DNA of 64,000 bases from positions 20,480,931 to 20,544,930 of the forward strand of contig NC_086386.1 in assembly GCF_036588685.1 (NCBI RefSeq), given 5' to 3'. Made by a program: the position numbers and the translations under genes. The DNA comes from Mytilus trossulus. Taxonomy: Eukaryota > Mollusca > Bivalvia > Mytilida > Mytilidae. The notes beneath the pieces were generated by a model that saw only the letters and a list, made by a program, of their open reading frames with translations, was not told the DNA's origin and did no database searches. Position 1 is the first letter of the stretch. Every line of letters starts with the position of its first letter. Shown here in pieces: positions 12,087 through 23,134 of this stretch.

Positions 12087-15000
12087 CTACAATAAACAAA
12101 TTAAGGTTATGTTTTCCTGTTTGCAATATTTATCATGTGTAAAGATTTTACAAGATATGATGTAAAATCAGTATTTGCAATCCAGTAATCCACTCTAAAA
12201 GAGAATCAAAAGAAGGTGACATGACAAATCAATGTATTAATTGTATTTCTGCTTCATCTGGTATATGCGATTGCTATGCTAAAATATCGTGTCTTTTTTT
12301 CAAATAAAAACGATTATTCTCATTATGAAAGGTACTATTATTTTTGTAGACAGCATTTGGAATATACAAACATTCAGAGAACCAAAATTAATACTTTTAT
12401 GAAAAATCAAAACTTTGTTTTTAGAACTTACTGTTTTAGTATTTGTACATGTATGTTCATTGGATTCAATAGTCTGTTTTGACATTGGCGACTTTCTACG
12501 TCGTTCGACTCTTGATAGAACATTTACAAAGGCAAACTCTACAAGTGCTCCAAATACAAAGAGCAGACAGACAGCCATCCAAACGTCGATTGCTTTCACA
12601 TAAGACACTTTTGGTAATGATTCACGTGCACCGGAACTCTGTGTTGTCATGGTGAGGACGGTTAATATTCCAATAGATATACGAGCAGGTGTGGCATCAA
12701 CACTAATCCAAAAGGACACCCATGATAGAATGACTATAAGACAACTCGGTATATATATTTGGGTCAAATGATACCCAAAATTTCTCGATAGTGCTATGTC
12801 CATTTTCAGACACGTATATTCCTGTTTGTCCATGACTGAAATACAGATTTTGCTTTAATTAAAACACATATTATGTGACTTTAAACTTGTAACTAATTCT
12901 ATAAATTTCATTGTCTTTTGATAAAAAGAGACAATAACCAATAACCGCTGTCTTATGTTATGATAATTAAATATTCTATAAAGATGCATTCATTTTGATA
13001 GATTTTGCATTTGACAATATGTCTTGCATAATTATTCGGCTAATTTCGAAGTGCTATGAAATATTAGCAAAGTATAATTTTACACTATTTCCTGTAATAT
13101 ATAATGTAATGCCTCGTCTGATTTGGTTTTATAGTTCTAATAAGATGTATTCGATTTACTCTCTAATAGAACATACACTTTACCTTTATCAAGTTCACTA
13201 AGTATACGTACCTTTAAAGATAAAGTACAATAATAACATTCTAAGGATGTTAAATTTTATTAAGGCGAACAGAACAGACACAACCAGAATCGTCTAAGTA
13301 TACATTATGATTATTATTTTTATTGAAAAATAAAATAAAAATTTATAGAGCGCTCTATATAAAAAAACAAAAATTACCCTAAGGTATAAAAAAGAAGATG
13401 TGGTATTATTGCCAAGGAGACAACTATCCACAAAGGACCAAAATGACACAAACGTTAACAATTATAGGTAACCGTACGGCCTTCGACAATGAGCAAAGCC
13501 CATACCGCATAGTCAGCTATAAAAGGCCCCAATAAGACAATGTAAAACAATTCAAACGAGAAAACTAACGGACTAATTTATGTAAAAAAAAAATGAACGA
13601 GAAACAAATATGTAACACATAAACAAACGACAACCACTGCACTGACATACAGGCTCCTGACTTGGGACAGGCACATACATAAATAATGTGGCAGGGTTAA
13701 ATATGTTAGCGGGATCCCAACCCTCCCCCTAACCTGGGACAGTGGTATAACAGTACAACACAAAAATCAGTGAACTAATATTCGTTTTTTTCTTATATTA
13801 AATTCTTTTCCTGTAATGTGTATATGCTACCATTGTGCCTATTAGATTTCTTTTAAGTAGATATACATACTTCCGTGATACACTTTGTCACAGCTATATG
13901 TTGTTATTCCATCTAACTGAAACTGAGGTAGTGACATGTCTTTGTCGTACACTATAGGTTCGTCGTCGTGCCATCTATATACAAGGTTGTCTGTTGTATA
14001 AGCGTCTAAAAAAATCATTCATTCACATTTACTTAAGAATTAAGTATTATTCCTCACAAATGACTCAGTTGGGAAGCATATTACAAAACATTGCGTAATT
14101 GATTTATAGATCTGTCCCCTCAAAATACGAAAAACGGAAATTAAAAAAAAAACAGGTACAAGGAAATGTATTTAACACCATGTGTTAACGACAAAATTGA
14201 TGTAAATACACAGTTATCGTTGACAAATACAACTTAATATCTTCCAAATTGTCTTTTAATTATAAGAAATGGCATTAATTAAATAAATAAATGAACCTTA
14301 CCACCTACAGTTAAACTGTAAAAAAAGAAGATTAAACTTACAACTTTCTAATCCCAATGAACAGATCTGTTTATCTAATGGATACTTCTGTAAATTCATC
14401 TCACAAGAAAATGTTCCTGTTACTCTATATATAATAGATAAAATACACGACAAATAATACTATAAATGCAATTAAGAAGTTAGCCTAGTAAGTGACTGCT
14501 GTAAGTATAATATTTATAATTACATTACACAATCTTGACATATTGAACTATATTTCATAATTCTATCAAATTCTGGCCGACCGGTCGTGCCGAGCCATTA
14601 CATATAACTTCATTGTATATGAATTATTGCCCCTCGTGTGCATTGAATATTTGCCACTGGTGAAAAAAAATCTTACAATTTCACCTCTTATTTTATATTG
14701 TGTTCACTACACAATTTTATATTAAAAGCCTTTGCTTTGCAATTAAAATTAGATTATGAAAAATACTGGTAATGCGGGGTTCACACATTGTCGAGTATTG
14801 CTCCCGTTTGAGATCAGACCATATTACGACACGAAAAGTGAAAAAGTCGGATTAGTATCCTCAATTATCTGGAATGTCCTATCATTGTCTGAACGCAGTC
14901 GTTTAAGTGCGTAACAGATTCCTACGGGTCGGGAAGGTTCCGAATAGTTCGGCAAAGCACCCCGACAGTCAGGTGCGTCCCGTAACATTCGGGGCGACTC

Positions 15001-18000
15001 AGCCGATTTTGTCTAGTCGGATTACTATCGTGGCTATGTCGTGACAGCTTCTGCTGTATCGGATCGAATTTCTAACAATGTCTTGTGTATTCTGGACGGT
15101 GTCCTGTTGAACGGGAATGATCGGGAGTAATTTTTCATAGCTGTTTTCTGCCGATTGAGTCCAGATTGCATCCAGATCTTGTCGATTGCGAACCGTTTTT
15201 TGCCGAAACCGTTCCGAAACCGTTCCGTTATTAAGACGAAATTCGTCAATGATACCCACGTCCGAGTCCCGACAATTACAGAATACAATACGACTGAGAC
15301 CAGACAAAGCCGTTTGCAATGCGATATAGCGGATCATGATAGGATTACGTTCCGACAGTACCTGATCATCCCGAATATGCCGACAGTTTTCGAACGGATA
15401 ACTTCCGTCAGCGTCGGTTCATTGTCTGGTCACTGTCTGATCTTTGTCGGATTACATTCGGTAGAGTCGGGACGCAGTCGTGACAGACTTGGTCGAATTT
15501 TACCTGGCGAAAAATACAAATCGGATTAGATGCTGATTCAGAACGGGATTATCGGGACTAATTCGCTTAGAAACGGTTGAATATCGACGCTTCCTGAACA
15601 CTATCTGATTGTCGTCGTAATCAAATTATTTTTTTGGCAAATTTTAATTTAAGTTTAATTTTCCATCCACGATTCACAGGATCTTGATCTGACTTTTATT
15701 TTTTTTTAATCGGGAATGGTCCTGTCAAGGACGGTAGTTAAAATCGTGAATGTGTGACCCCAGCTTAAAGCAGAAATTTTCGAGGGGGATTTAATTTCGT
15801 TTATTTCGTGGATAAGAATTATCCACGAAATTAAAACCCCAACGAAAATTTAACTGTAGATTTACATTATTTTATGATCTGACTAAATCTTCTTGCCACT
15901 ATATAATGTCTTTTAGTTGAAAATAGAATTTGTTTTAACAGTATTTGTAATGAAAATCTTTTAATTGAAGATGAAAAACATGTTTTAATGAAGTGTCCTT
16001 TGTATGAAGATTTGCGTTATTATTTGTTTTATCAAGCATCTCTTTTAATGTTAATTTTATGCAATTGTCTGATGACGATAAAAATTTTATTCACTGATGA
16101 AAATATGTACTTTTATATTGCCAAAATCTGCAATGACATTTTATTGAAGAGAAAATGTATTTTATATAGCTAATTTTAATGTAAATACTGTATATACTTT
16201 TTAGATAGTCTCTCATAACTCCTTTTAGAGTGGCTCTTGTATGTTTTATGATTTTGTTTTATCACCTGTTTGACCTGTTTGTATGTTTTATATAATGAAG
16301 AGGTGAGACTTAAATAAAATATTGTCTTGTCTTGTCTATAATTGATGAACATAAATGCAGACAATGAAATAAATAGGTTAATTGATTAGACATCGATATT
16401 CAAATGTTTTCTTTAAGTCAGACAATAATCCTAATCCTGTGTTTGTACATTAATCAATCATAAATAATCATTAAGAACTGTAACAGTTGATCAATGTTAA
16501 ATTATATTTGTAAATATTTGGTGATTTTTTTTTATTTACTAAAACAGACAAAGTAATGCCGCCGCACTCTTTTCTAAAGTAACTACATTTTAACAAAAGT
16601 CTATATAGGTCTTTCTTTGAAATATCTGAAATACAGCTGCCTTCTAAATATGAAATGATGTTAATTGCTAGAATTATAATACCTGTTTCTATTTTACAAT
16701 TCATGGAAATAAAATATGGCCTTCTTCTTCACTATACCTTATCAATGCAACTTTAAGCAAGTTCCTGTCTGTTCAAACTTTGAATATAAATGATTGACAA
16801 AGTTTAGCATTAAATCATATCATTGTTACATGTACTGTACCTCATACTGTAAAGTATATCTCCATTCGGATGTATATGCATCAACATATTTGGAGCTGTC
16901 ACTTGATGAATATCTGCCTTTTTTTCATTGGTTATAAACATATCTGGTACCCAGACGTTCTGCATTACTTTTGTGTCCAATTCTAATCGTGAAACCCCAA
17001 CAGTATTGTTATATTTTAAACGAATATCTGTCCATCGTTGGCGGATAAACATACTAACTGAGAATTCCTGAAAAGGTTAAAATCAAATGATAGACAATAA
17101 CTCTAACCAAATTCTTACAAATACACTTAAGTATAAAGGGAAAGTAAATAATGTCGAATTATTGTTTAAATTCAAATGAAATTGTGAATAATAATGAGGA
17201 ATGTGTCAGAGATATAACAATACATTTAAAAGAGTAGAAAACAATCCTAGGCCACCATTGGTTCTTCAACACAGCGAGAACTTCCCGCACACGGGCTGGT
17301 AATAACTTATGCAATTCAAATCCATACGATAACAAGAACTTTCTTTAAAAAAGATATCCGACGTATTCAAATTTGAGTATATGTTTAAAACTATCATTTC
17401 GATAACCTTCAGAAGCACAATGACTTAATGATGCAGGACCTCTTTAATAAAATCTCCATCTGAATGTAACTACAAGAAATTCTTTACTAAGTCTGGTTAT
17501 ATTTAGGCAATAATATATATTAAGAATATTGTGATGACACCTACACATTTTTTTGGTAAAAAAAATCCAATGCAAATAACAAGAAACAAATATACATTTA
17601 CCACTATTTACATTAAACTTAATTCATGGTTAACAAAGCTAGAAAACAATTGGTAGTATAAGTAGTATCTCTCTGTTTACATTCATCAAAACCCCGCCGA
17701 AATCTCACATGCATAGGTGCGTTCTAAAAGTCATGTACGTTCGAACAACAAAGTTTACATTTAAAATTATATAAGTGTCCCGAATAAATAGCTGTCATGG
17801 ATGCAAAGAGCTATTGGAGAAACAATTATTTTATTAAAAATATAAATCTTTGTAAGATCTAGTTCAAATATTTATAGCTTTTCACTTGCTTTCCATCACG
17901 ATATAAAATTTCGAGACGTTTTTTCAAACACAACCAAATCACCCACCATGACAGCATTTTGTCTAATTACAGAAAGGATTTTTGAGCATGCGTATTCTGT

Positions 18001-21000
18001 TGGTAAAGTTAAGCGTCTTTAAATTCAAAGGGCACAAACCGAAACTATACCGACTACGTCGTGAAAATATGTTCATTCATTCATATCTTTTTTTTCTCTT
18101 TATAGAGATTACATTTCTTCTTGAACTATATTAATTTATCATGAACAATAAATTAATACATTAATAACAGAAATTGAAAATAATACGATGCGTTCTATTT
18201 ACATACAGTGTCCATATATACTTACCATCAAAGAATCGTTGATTGTATCAATATTCAAGATATACAACTGCACGGAGCTTTCTACTGGGATTTCTGAAAT
18301 TAAAATAAAATTGTAAAAAAAAAAAACAAATGTTACCTGATTAACACACGGTAAACCTGATACCACGACAACAAACCTTGACAAATGTTCCTCATAATTA
18401 CGACTGTTCAACATTTTTTGATTTGATATCACCGTTTACATTCATTTGGAAACATATATACATGTATGTGGACAATTAAAATAATTACATCAAATGTTAC
18501 CCTTCAAAAACAATTTATAAGCACCTATCACACTAGTTCAAGACCATGAAGATCCGACTACGATCTATAAAAAATAAGATCTCAGCGAATTCGTGGTATT
18601 GTAGGCTTGAATTTTCAATATCTCCAAGTGTTTTGGTTCATCACACGACCATTGCTGCGATCCTGTTCCAACTTTGATGCGACCGTAACACGTTCTAGCT
18701 ACGAACTTGTCACGCCCATACTACGTGGTAATGGGCCATATTACGAAATAACACGATCTCTGTCACTTCTACCAAGACTTTCCCGATAGCATTACGATCT
18801 CATTACGATCTCATTGCGAGTCTACTACGATCAAACCACGACTACACTAAGTTGTCACTATGCTCTATGTCTCTCTTTATATATTTTGACTTTCCCATTG
18901 TACACACCAGGGGCCGGTAACAAGGAGCACTCGTATGTCTTACGAACGGCTAATAGGCGTCTTAAGATTTAAAAATGTAACAAGGCCCTACCTCAGACCT
19001 ATCTTAGAATGATTGACAGCCCTTAATGTTTTGAAAAGGTGCATGATTTAAGAACGAATCTTACGTCGACCTTAAAGCATTCTTATATATTCCGGTAACA
19101 CAAAATCATTCTTAAATTTTGGTCAGTTATTAAGTGTTCTTAAAACAAACTTAGCATCTTAGGGGTGTACCAAGAACAATTCGCAATAGCTTCACTTGAC
19201 ATTTTCTGTAAGAGTGGTTCCGACTACTCTTAGCTTTACATTCACTTGTTAATATTAGAACAAGTTGCTTAAAAAGTTAATACGTCAACCTTAGAACTTT
19301 TTTATTCTAATTATTAATTCATCTGAATAGGAAATTATATATCAGTGTTTTCTTGGCCATGTATGTGGAGGATGGTAGTTTCTCTTTTTTGTAAATAATT
19401 ACAATTTTGGCTTGTTGAGAGAAGTGTTAAATATAAACGAAGGATAAATTTGTAATCTTTTTCAATTTTAAACCAAGAACCGTTCCAAATGGTGAAGTGT
19501 AAATCATCATTTCTCAAATTTTACGAAAGCCATCATGAGTTGTTTGACCAATTATTTACCGGCTTTGTAATATAATGAGCAACACGATGGGCGCCACACG
19601 TGGAGCAGGATTTGCCTACCCTTTCGAATCATCTAAAATCATCTTCAGTTTTTCGTGGGTTGGGTGTTGTTGTTGTATAGTTTTACCTAAATTTTTTTAC
19701 ATTTTTGCCTATTGTGTCTTTTTTGTTCACGCATCGTTATCAATATCATGGAATTTGACAAAACTGTCATGCATACAAGTGAGAGGTTCGGCTCTTTAAA
19801 CCAGGTTCAATGCATCATGTTTTTACACTTTGAAAATTTTAAATGCCTGTAGATCTAACAAGTCAGGAATATGACAAGTGTCGTCCATTCTTTTGATGTG
19901 TTTTATCATTTGATTTTGCTATTTGGTTAAGGACTTAATTTCCGTTTTGAATTTTCCTCGGAATTGTTAATTTAAAAGTATTTTTTTTATTTTAATTTTT
20001 GTAAAAAGGCTTTTAAAATGGTAAAAAAATATTGTTTAAAGTAAAAACATATAAGAAGATGTGGTATGAGTGCCAATAAGACAACTCTTCATCCAAATTA
20101 CAAATTATAAACGTAAACCATTCTTGTAGTGATTTGACCGAAATGAACGGTAGGATAGAAAAATAAGTCTACGTCATTTGAGACTCGTCATTTATACTCG
20201 ATTTAAATCCTACCATTGCCCTGGTAAATAATAGGTTCCTCAAAAGGATTGTCCTGAGACAAGCATATTTTTATTAAAATAATAATGTTCTATAAGCAGT
20301 TAAAATAATTTCATGTTTGAAGCGGTTCAAATTTTTTAATTCAATTTTACTTTTAACAAAAAAGGACAGGCAGAATAATGGTGGTCTGCGGTCAGAATTG
20401 TTTTCCTTAGGTTAAATGGGTAGTTGATTGTAATGCGCATGTAATCGTTCATTAAAACGTTTCTATGATTTATTTAAGGTGATTCTAATTTCTTTGCGAG
20501 GAACCAAAAACGGAGACACCAGAAACTTATTAAGAACTCGTAACTTGAAAACTGTTATGATGCAACTTAATGGAGCAATAAAAGCGATCTACGAACAACC
20601 TGAGGGAGCTTTGATTTACACTCTTTGGGTGATCTTAGAATTATCTTATCTTCCCCTTAATTCAATACTTACGACCTCTCTAAACAAAATTCTTGTTACC
20701 GGCCCCAGTTTCCTAGAAATAACATTCCATTTTAAAGTATATAAAAGAGTGGGAAAATGTGTAAAATTGTTGCTCAAAGATGTGGTGAAACTATCGTGGC
20801 TAGGACATGAGATTCGTAGTGAGATTGTAATAAGGACAATAAGCGCGTGGTAGCGGGCAGCGTATTTTTGCCATCCTCATCGTAGCATAATCTTAGTAAA
20901 ATCGTAGTATATAGAAGCGTAATAAAAACACTGAAATCGGGATAATCGTAGTAAAATCGATCCTAATGTACATCATTTTCTTAACCGAACGAACAATAAG

Positions 21001-23134
21001 TAGAGTAATGAAATTACACGGTTACCAAAATTGGTTGATGAAATTTCAGATAAAGTAGTGAGTTGATCTAGTTGAATTAAAAAAAATATATATAATATTA
21101 AATGAACTTTAGACCCCCTTAACATAGAATTGTTCGTTTTTTGAGTTTGTAAACGTTTCTACAAATTTGATATTATTTGAACTAAAAGTAGTTCACTGCA
21201 CTGTAACAACTTTTGAGACACAATGTAGAGTAGGTGCAATTTTTTTATTTGAATTTGCTGTCCTTGGGAAACGCACTTCGAAATAACTGGGGATTTTTTG
21301 GGCTAAAACATAAACATTTCGAACAGTAAGGTATACAAAAAAAATGAGATTGTCCGAAAACAATTTGCGGACGACAATAAAATAAAGCGGAAAACGTCAA
21401 TAGGGCATATGATAAAAGCGTGATGGGTATGCACACTTACTCTTTAGTCCATCTGGAGAAACCACGTGTTGCATAGATGTGCATTTACATGGATCTCTCA
21501 AAAGAAAGAGGTGTAGGGAATACAAGTAAATAAGACGATAACCCAATGACATAAAGCTCAAAGACATCTAGAGGTTATTATTCACTAATATCTACGGTAA
21601 AGATACTTACCTTCAATAAAATGGGGAGGAATTGTTGGGTCATAATTGTCAAAGATCTGTTCCATAATATTCTTTCTGAAATAATGGAAAACAAAGAAAT
21701 CGAAATTAATCTTACACCCAGCTAAGTATTTCATATACCAGACAGCCCTATAAAACAACGACGTTTTTATGGTATAAATGTTATCAAACATAAAAGTGTA
21801 TTTCATAGTTTGAATGTAAAAAAATGTGTGGTTTATACAGAACAAAAAAGATAAACAAAAAATATTTTTTCACTTACCTCGTGAATAAATGTAAATCGGG
21901 CATGCATTAAAAAACATGACCTTAGCAATTTTAATAATGAATGGTCGACACATAATATAATAAATTTAAACAATGAAACACAGGCGATGTTTCCGACTTT
22001 GACCTTTGTCTCTTTGGGGGACTGCATTAACTAGTATATGAAAGTTCAACCCCTTTGTAAGTCTCTTTCAGTTAAATTATATAAAAGTATTCATATAAAC
22101 AGGCAACAAAATAACTACGTGAAAAAACAAACGACTTCAACTTTACTTATCGAAGAAAACGTGCAGTTTTTCTATTGTTTGTCTGTTCGTCTTTTTAGCC
22201 ATGGCGTTGTCAGTTTATTTTCGATTTATGAGTTTAAGGTAGATCACAAGTATATATTTTTTGAGACAGAATTTTTTTATAATTTGCTAAAATGAAGATT
22301 TTATTATGCTCTTTTCAGAAATTTAATAAAAAGTAGGGGTCACCGTGCTATTTTTCAAGCTATGAGTCGTTGAAAATTGCCAAAATTTGGTTAGTTTGTT
22401 CATGAAAAAACATACTAGTGTGCATAAAAAAAATTCTATGAGATAGAATTTTGAAATAAATTGTGAGAAGAAAGGTTTCATAATATGTTTTTAGAAAATA
22501 AAAAGAAAACATGGTGTCACCGAACTGGTTTTCTTGCTACAAGTAAAAATAAAAAAAATCCCTATTAGCCCAGTATAAATTTTGTACTAAAAGAGTTATC
22601 TCCCCTTAAATGGCTCATTTGGAAAAAAATATTTTACAACCAAAATAAATGATAATTGTTAAAATATTTTGAATAAAACGATTAATTAACAAGTTTACTT
22701 CAAATAGAAAAAACAGTCTAGCCATTGAATTGCAAAACTGTCTTCAAATTTGCAGATTTAGGCAAATAACTAGACCGATTTTGTACTGTGATTGTACAAT
22801 CCAAGATGGCGGTATACCATCGATCTACCTTAACCGTCTTTTTGGAATCTTTCGTCCCTCTTCTGAAAGCCAATTCAAAGAACCGAACCAGCTGTTAGAA
22901 GTAATCGCACCATCCAAAAGTCTAATATCGGTTGCTGTACTTATATAAGAATTCATTATACACGTCATGAAATAGCGTGAAATATTTTCCACTGTACGTT
23001 AATTAACCAACGAGCAATGATCTTGTGCTCTAGACCTACCTTATTTTGCTGATGTCAGTTTTTCCCCCAATCAGTGAAATTACTGGTGTTGCACATACAA
23101 TAAAAACCACAAACATAAAACAAGTTGCCGTCAT
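11904..23134 (-). CDS. Glycine/glutamate-type anion-selective Cys-loop receptor subunit, upstream paralog 1
   Basis: A ligand-gated chloride channel subunit. I assembled eight exons on the minus strand: 23134-23040, 21675-21611, 18293-18226, 17067-16841, 14424-14342, 14005-13871, 12835-12432 and 12086-11904. All junctions are GT-AG with intron phases 2,1,0,2,1,1,0, giving 1260 nt, or 419 aa plus TAA. Seen: a hydrophobic signal sequence (residues 1 to about 20), a Cys loop with exactly 13 residues between C159 and C173, a second cysteine pair (loop C), PAR before TM2 (TM1 about 248-269, TM2 275-293, TM3 308-331, TM4 391-410), and a very short TM3-TM4 loop. TM2-TM3 closely resembles vertebrate glycine receptors; the block before TM1 also recalls invertebrate glutamate-gated chloride channels, so the ligand is uncertain. 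PAR is the anion-selectivity motif of the family. The loop C interval is longer than in paralog 2 (14 against 10 residues). Exon assembly is by eye, without transcripts. Confidence 0.9.
12432..12835 (-). CDS. Receptor 1 exon 7: loop C, TM1-TM3 and cytoplasmic loop
   Basis: 404 nt. Acceptor tttcag at 12836-12841, donor ACA|gtaagt. It contains the second loop C cysteine (EYTCLKMD), TM1, the TM1-TM2 linker with [14 protein letters not shown], the extracellular [20 protein letters not shown] linker, TM3, and a lysine/serine-rich loop after RVERRR. The open frame runs past the donor into the intron, but the donor and the phase match to exon 8 support the splice. Confidence 0.93.
13393..13765 (+). 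repeat. Dispersed repeat family A, long copy in receptor 1 intron 6
   Basis: Full-length-looking copy of the family at 7947-8310, in the same orientation. It starts gaagatgtggtattattgcc and ends cagtggtataacagtacaac. It lies within the intron between exons 7 and 6 of the minus-strand receptor gene. Confidence 0.75.
13871..14005 (-). CDS. Receptor 1 exon 6: loop B end to loop C first cysteine
   Basis: 135 nt. Encodes [14 protein letters not shown], then [20 protein letters not shown], which contains the first cysteine of the second disulphide. Donor GGAA|gtatgt. One codon longer than in paralog 2. Confidence 0.88.
14342..14424 (-). CDS. Receptor 1 exon 5: Cys loop
   Basis: 83 nt. Encodes [20 protein letters not shown] followed by C: the signature disulphide loop with exactly 13 residues between the cysteines and the conserved YPLD core. 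The exon ends in the loop B Glu-Ser of this family, with donor AGTT|gtaagt. Confidence 0.92.
14776..15761. mobile_element. CpG-rich element with imperfect terminal inverted repeats
   Basis: The left end reads GGGGTTCACACATTG and the right end, reverse-complemented, reads GGGGTCACACATTCACG, so the ends are inverted repeats with one indel. Between about 14880 and 15640 the composition differs sharply from the flanks: many CpG and 'gtcgga', 'ccgac', 'tcggg' words recur in both orientations. The interior has no convincing protein; the open frames there are by-products of the CpG-rich words. It lies in intron 4 of the receptor gene. Probably a non-autonomous DNA transposon; no clear target duplication was found. 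Confidence 0.55.
15790..15850. repeat. Short hairpin (inverted repeat)
   Basis: tttcgtggataagaattatc followed by cacgaaatt is a near-perfect palindrome centred near 15818. It sits just outside the CpG-rich element and may be the end of another small mobile element. No partner end was found. Confidence 0.5.
15885..16340 (+). mobile_element. 3' end of a non-LTR retrotransposon (truncated)
   Basis: The plus-strand frame contains [20 protein letters not shown] followed by [15 protein letters not shown]. This Cys-rich 'H-V-L-x-x-C-P-x-Y' motif is typical of the C-terminal end of metazoan non-LTR reverse transcriptase ORFs; compare the [13 protein letters not shown] motif of the element at 42.8-44.6 kb. 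The frame stops near 16171, and an AT-rich 3' tail ends in aaatattgtc followed by repeated ttgtc units (about 16318-16337), as non-LTR tails often do. Everything 5' of the terminal domain is missing. It lies in intron 4 of the receptor gene. Confidence 0.65.
16841..17067 (-). CDS. Receptor 1 exon 4: loops D, A and E
   Basis: 227 nt, the same length as in paralog 2. It carries [10 protein letters not shown] (loop D, with the Arg that contacts ligand in glycine receptors), the [15 protein letters not shown] block (loop A region) and LYSMR at the end (loop E region). Phase 0 to phase 2. Confidence 0.9.
17195..17310 (-). repeat. Fragment of repeat family B
   Basis: Reverse-complement scrap of family B: ggaatgtgtcagagatataa, then a cacagcgagaacttcccgca block matching the 'cgggtgcgggaattctcgct' region of the fuller copies. 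Lies in receptor 1 intron 3. Confidence 0.55.
18226..18293 (-). CDS. Receptor 1 exon 3: first beta strands
   Basis: 68 nt, the same length as in paralog 2. It encodes a strand reading [18 protein letters not shown], with donor ATG|gtaagt. This is the beta-1 region of the extracellular domain. Confidence 0.85.
18500..18906. repeat. CpG-containing repeat region, left part of a possible split element
   Basis: Rich in short recurring words such as attacgatctc, tacgatc and cgaac, unlike the AT-rich surroundings. A similar word set, in reverse orientation, follows the nested element at 20790-20960 (catgagattcgtagtgagat). This suggests that an older element was split by the insertion at 18908-20709. 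No clean terminal repeat could be read. Confidence 0.35.
19480..19700 (+). mobile_element. Penelope-like element, 3' remnant
   Basis: Encodes a short scrap, [20 protein letters not shown], matching VKLKSSIRKFYGRHHELVDR of the copy at 10712-11359. It continues into the same 3' tail (gtggagcaggatttgcctac, gtgggttgggtgttgttg). Truncated on both sides and nested in the element at 18908-20707. Confidence 0.7.
19770..19975 (-). repeat. Dispersed repeat family D copy
   Basis: Reverse-complement orientation of family D: gtgagaggttcggctcttta, then aagtcaggaatatgacaagt, catttgattttgctatttgg and gaattttcctcggaattg. It matches 29570-29760 in the same orientation. Confidence 0.6.
20050..20160 (+). repeat. 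Fragment of repeat family A (variant)
   Basis: Starts gaagatgtggtatgagtgcc and continues aataagacaactcttcatcc. This is the variant also seen in reverse at 4640 and 45885. Within receptor 1 intron 2. Confidence 0.6.
21611..21675 (-). CDS. Receptor 1 exon 2: N-terminal helix region
   Basis: Preceded by tttcag and followed by gtaagt. Encodes [20 protein letters not shown], the start of the ligand-binding domain (N-terminal helix and the 'YDP...PP' block typical of anionic Cys-loop subunits). It is 6 nt shorter than the matching exon of paralog 2, in frame. Confidence 0.85.
22165..22865 (+). repeat. Penelope 3' tail interrupted by the TTAA element
   Basis: The left piece (22165-22235) contains ttgtctgttcgtctttttag and ccatggcgttgtcagtttat. 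The right piece (22834-22865) contains gtctttttggaatctttcgt and ccctcttct. These are contiguous in the copy at 11540-11640 and are separated here by the TTAA-flanked insertion at 22234-22833. A clear case of one element inside another, in receptor 1 intron 1. Confidence 0.7.
22234..22833. mobile_element. TTAA-flanked element (piggyBac-like MITE)
   Basis: TTAA (22234-22237) is followed by GGTAGATC, and the right end is GATCTACC followed by TTAA (22830-22833). The 592-bp interior is AT-rich with no transposase. The empty site can be reconstructed by comparison with 11600-11640, because the host Penelope tail continues across it. The target TTAA matches the piggyBac superfamily. The inverted ends are short (8 bp clean, then patchy) and differ from those of the element at 6703-6983. 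Confidence 0.75.
23040..23134 (-). CDS. Receptor 1 exon 1: start codon and signal peptide
   Basis: Starts at ATG 23134 and encodes [20 protein letters not shown] and a few further residues, then the donor AAG|gtaggt. It ends in phase 2, matching the acceptor at 21675. The hydrophobic run fits a cleaved signal peptide. Transcription start and any 5' UTR exon are not determined. Confidence 0.75.

Larger units (their letters stand above)
18908..20707. mobile_element. DNA-transposon-like element with GGGGCCGGTAACAAG ends
   Basis: The 15-bp word GGGGCCGGTAACAAG begins at about 18908 and its exact reverse complement ends at about 20707. Flanks allow a 3-bp CAG duplication if one G is assigned to the flank. 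The interior includes an inserted Penelope-like 3' fragment (about 19480-19700) and a family D fragment (19770-19975). No transposase is recognisable. The GGGCCGGT start and 3-bp target resemble PIF/Harbinger-type MITEs, but that is an inference. It lies in receptor 1 intron 2. Confidence 0.55.

Noticed and set aside
12300..12431. Extension of receptor 1 exon 7 frame past 12432
   Set aside because: A gtaagt donor at 12431 and the phase-0 match to exon 8 show that this is intron read-through.
15155..15529. 124-codon open frame in the CpG-rich element, with overlapping minus-strand frames
   Set aside because: Open frames on both strands arise from the CpG-rich, stop-poor composition; the peptide is compositionally odd and matches no family I know.
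20479..20853. 124-codon open frame on the plus strand
   Set aside because: It crosses the right terminal inverted repeat of the element at 18908-20707 and runs into the flanking repeat; no domain.
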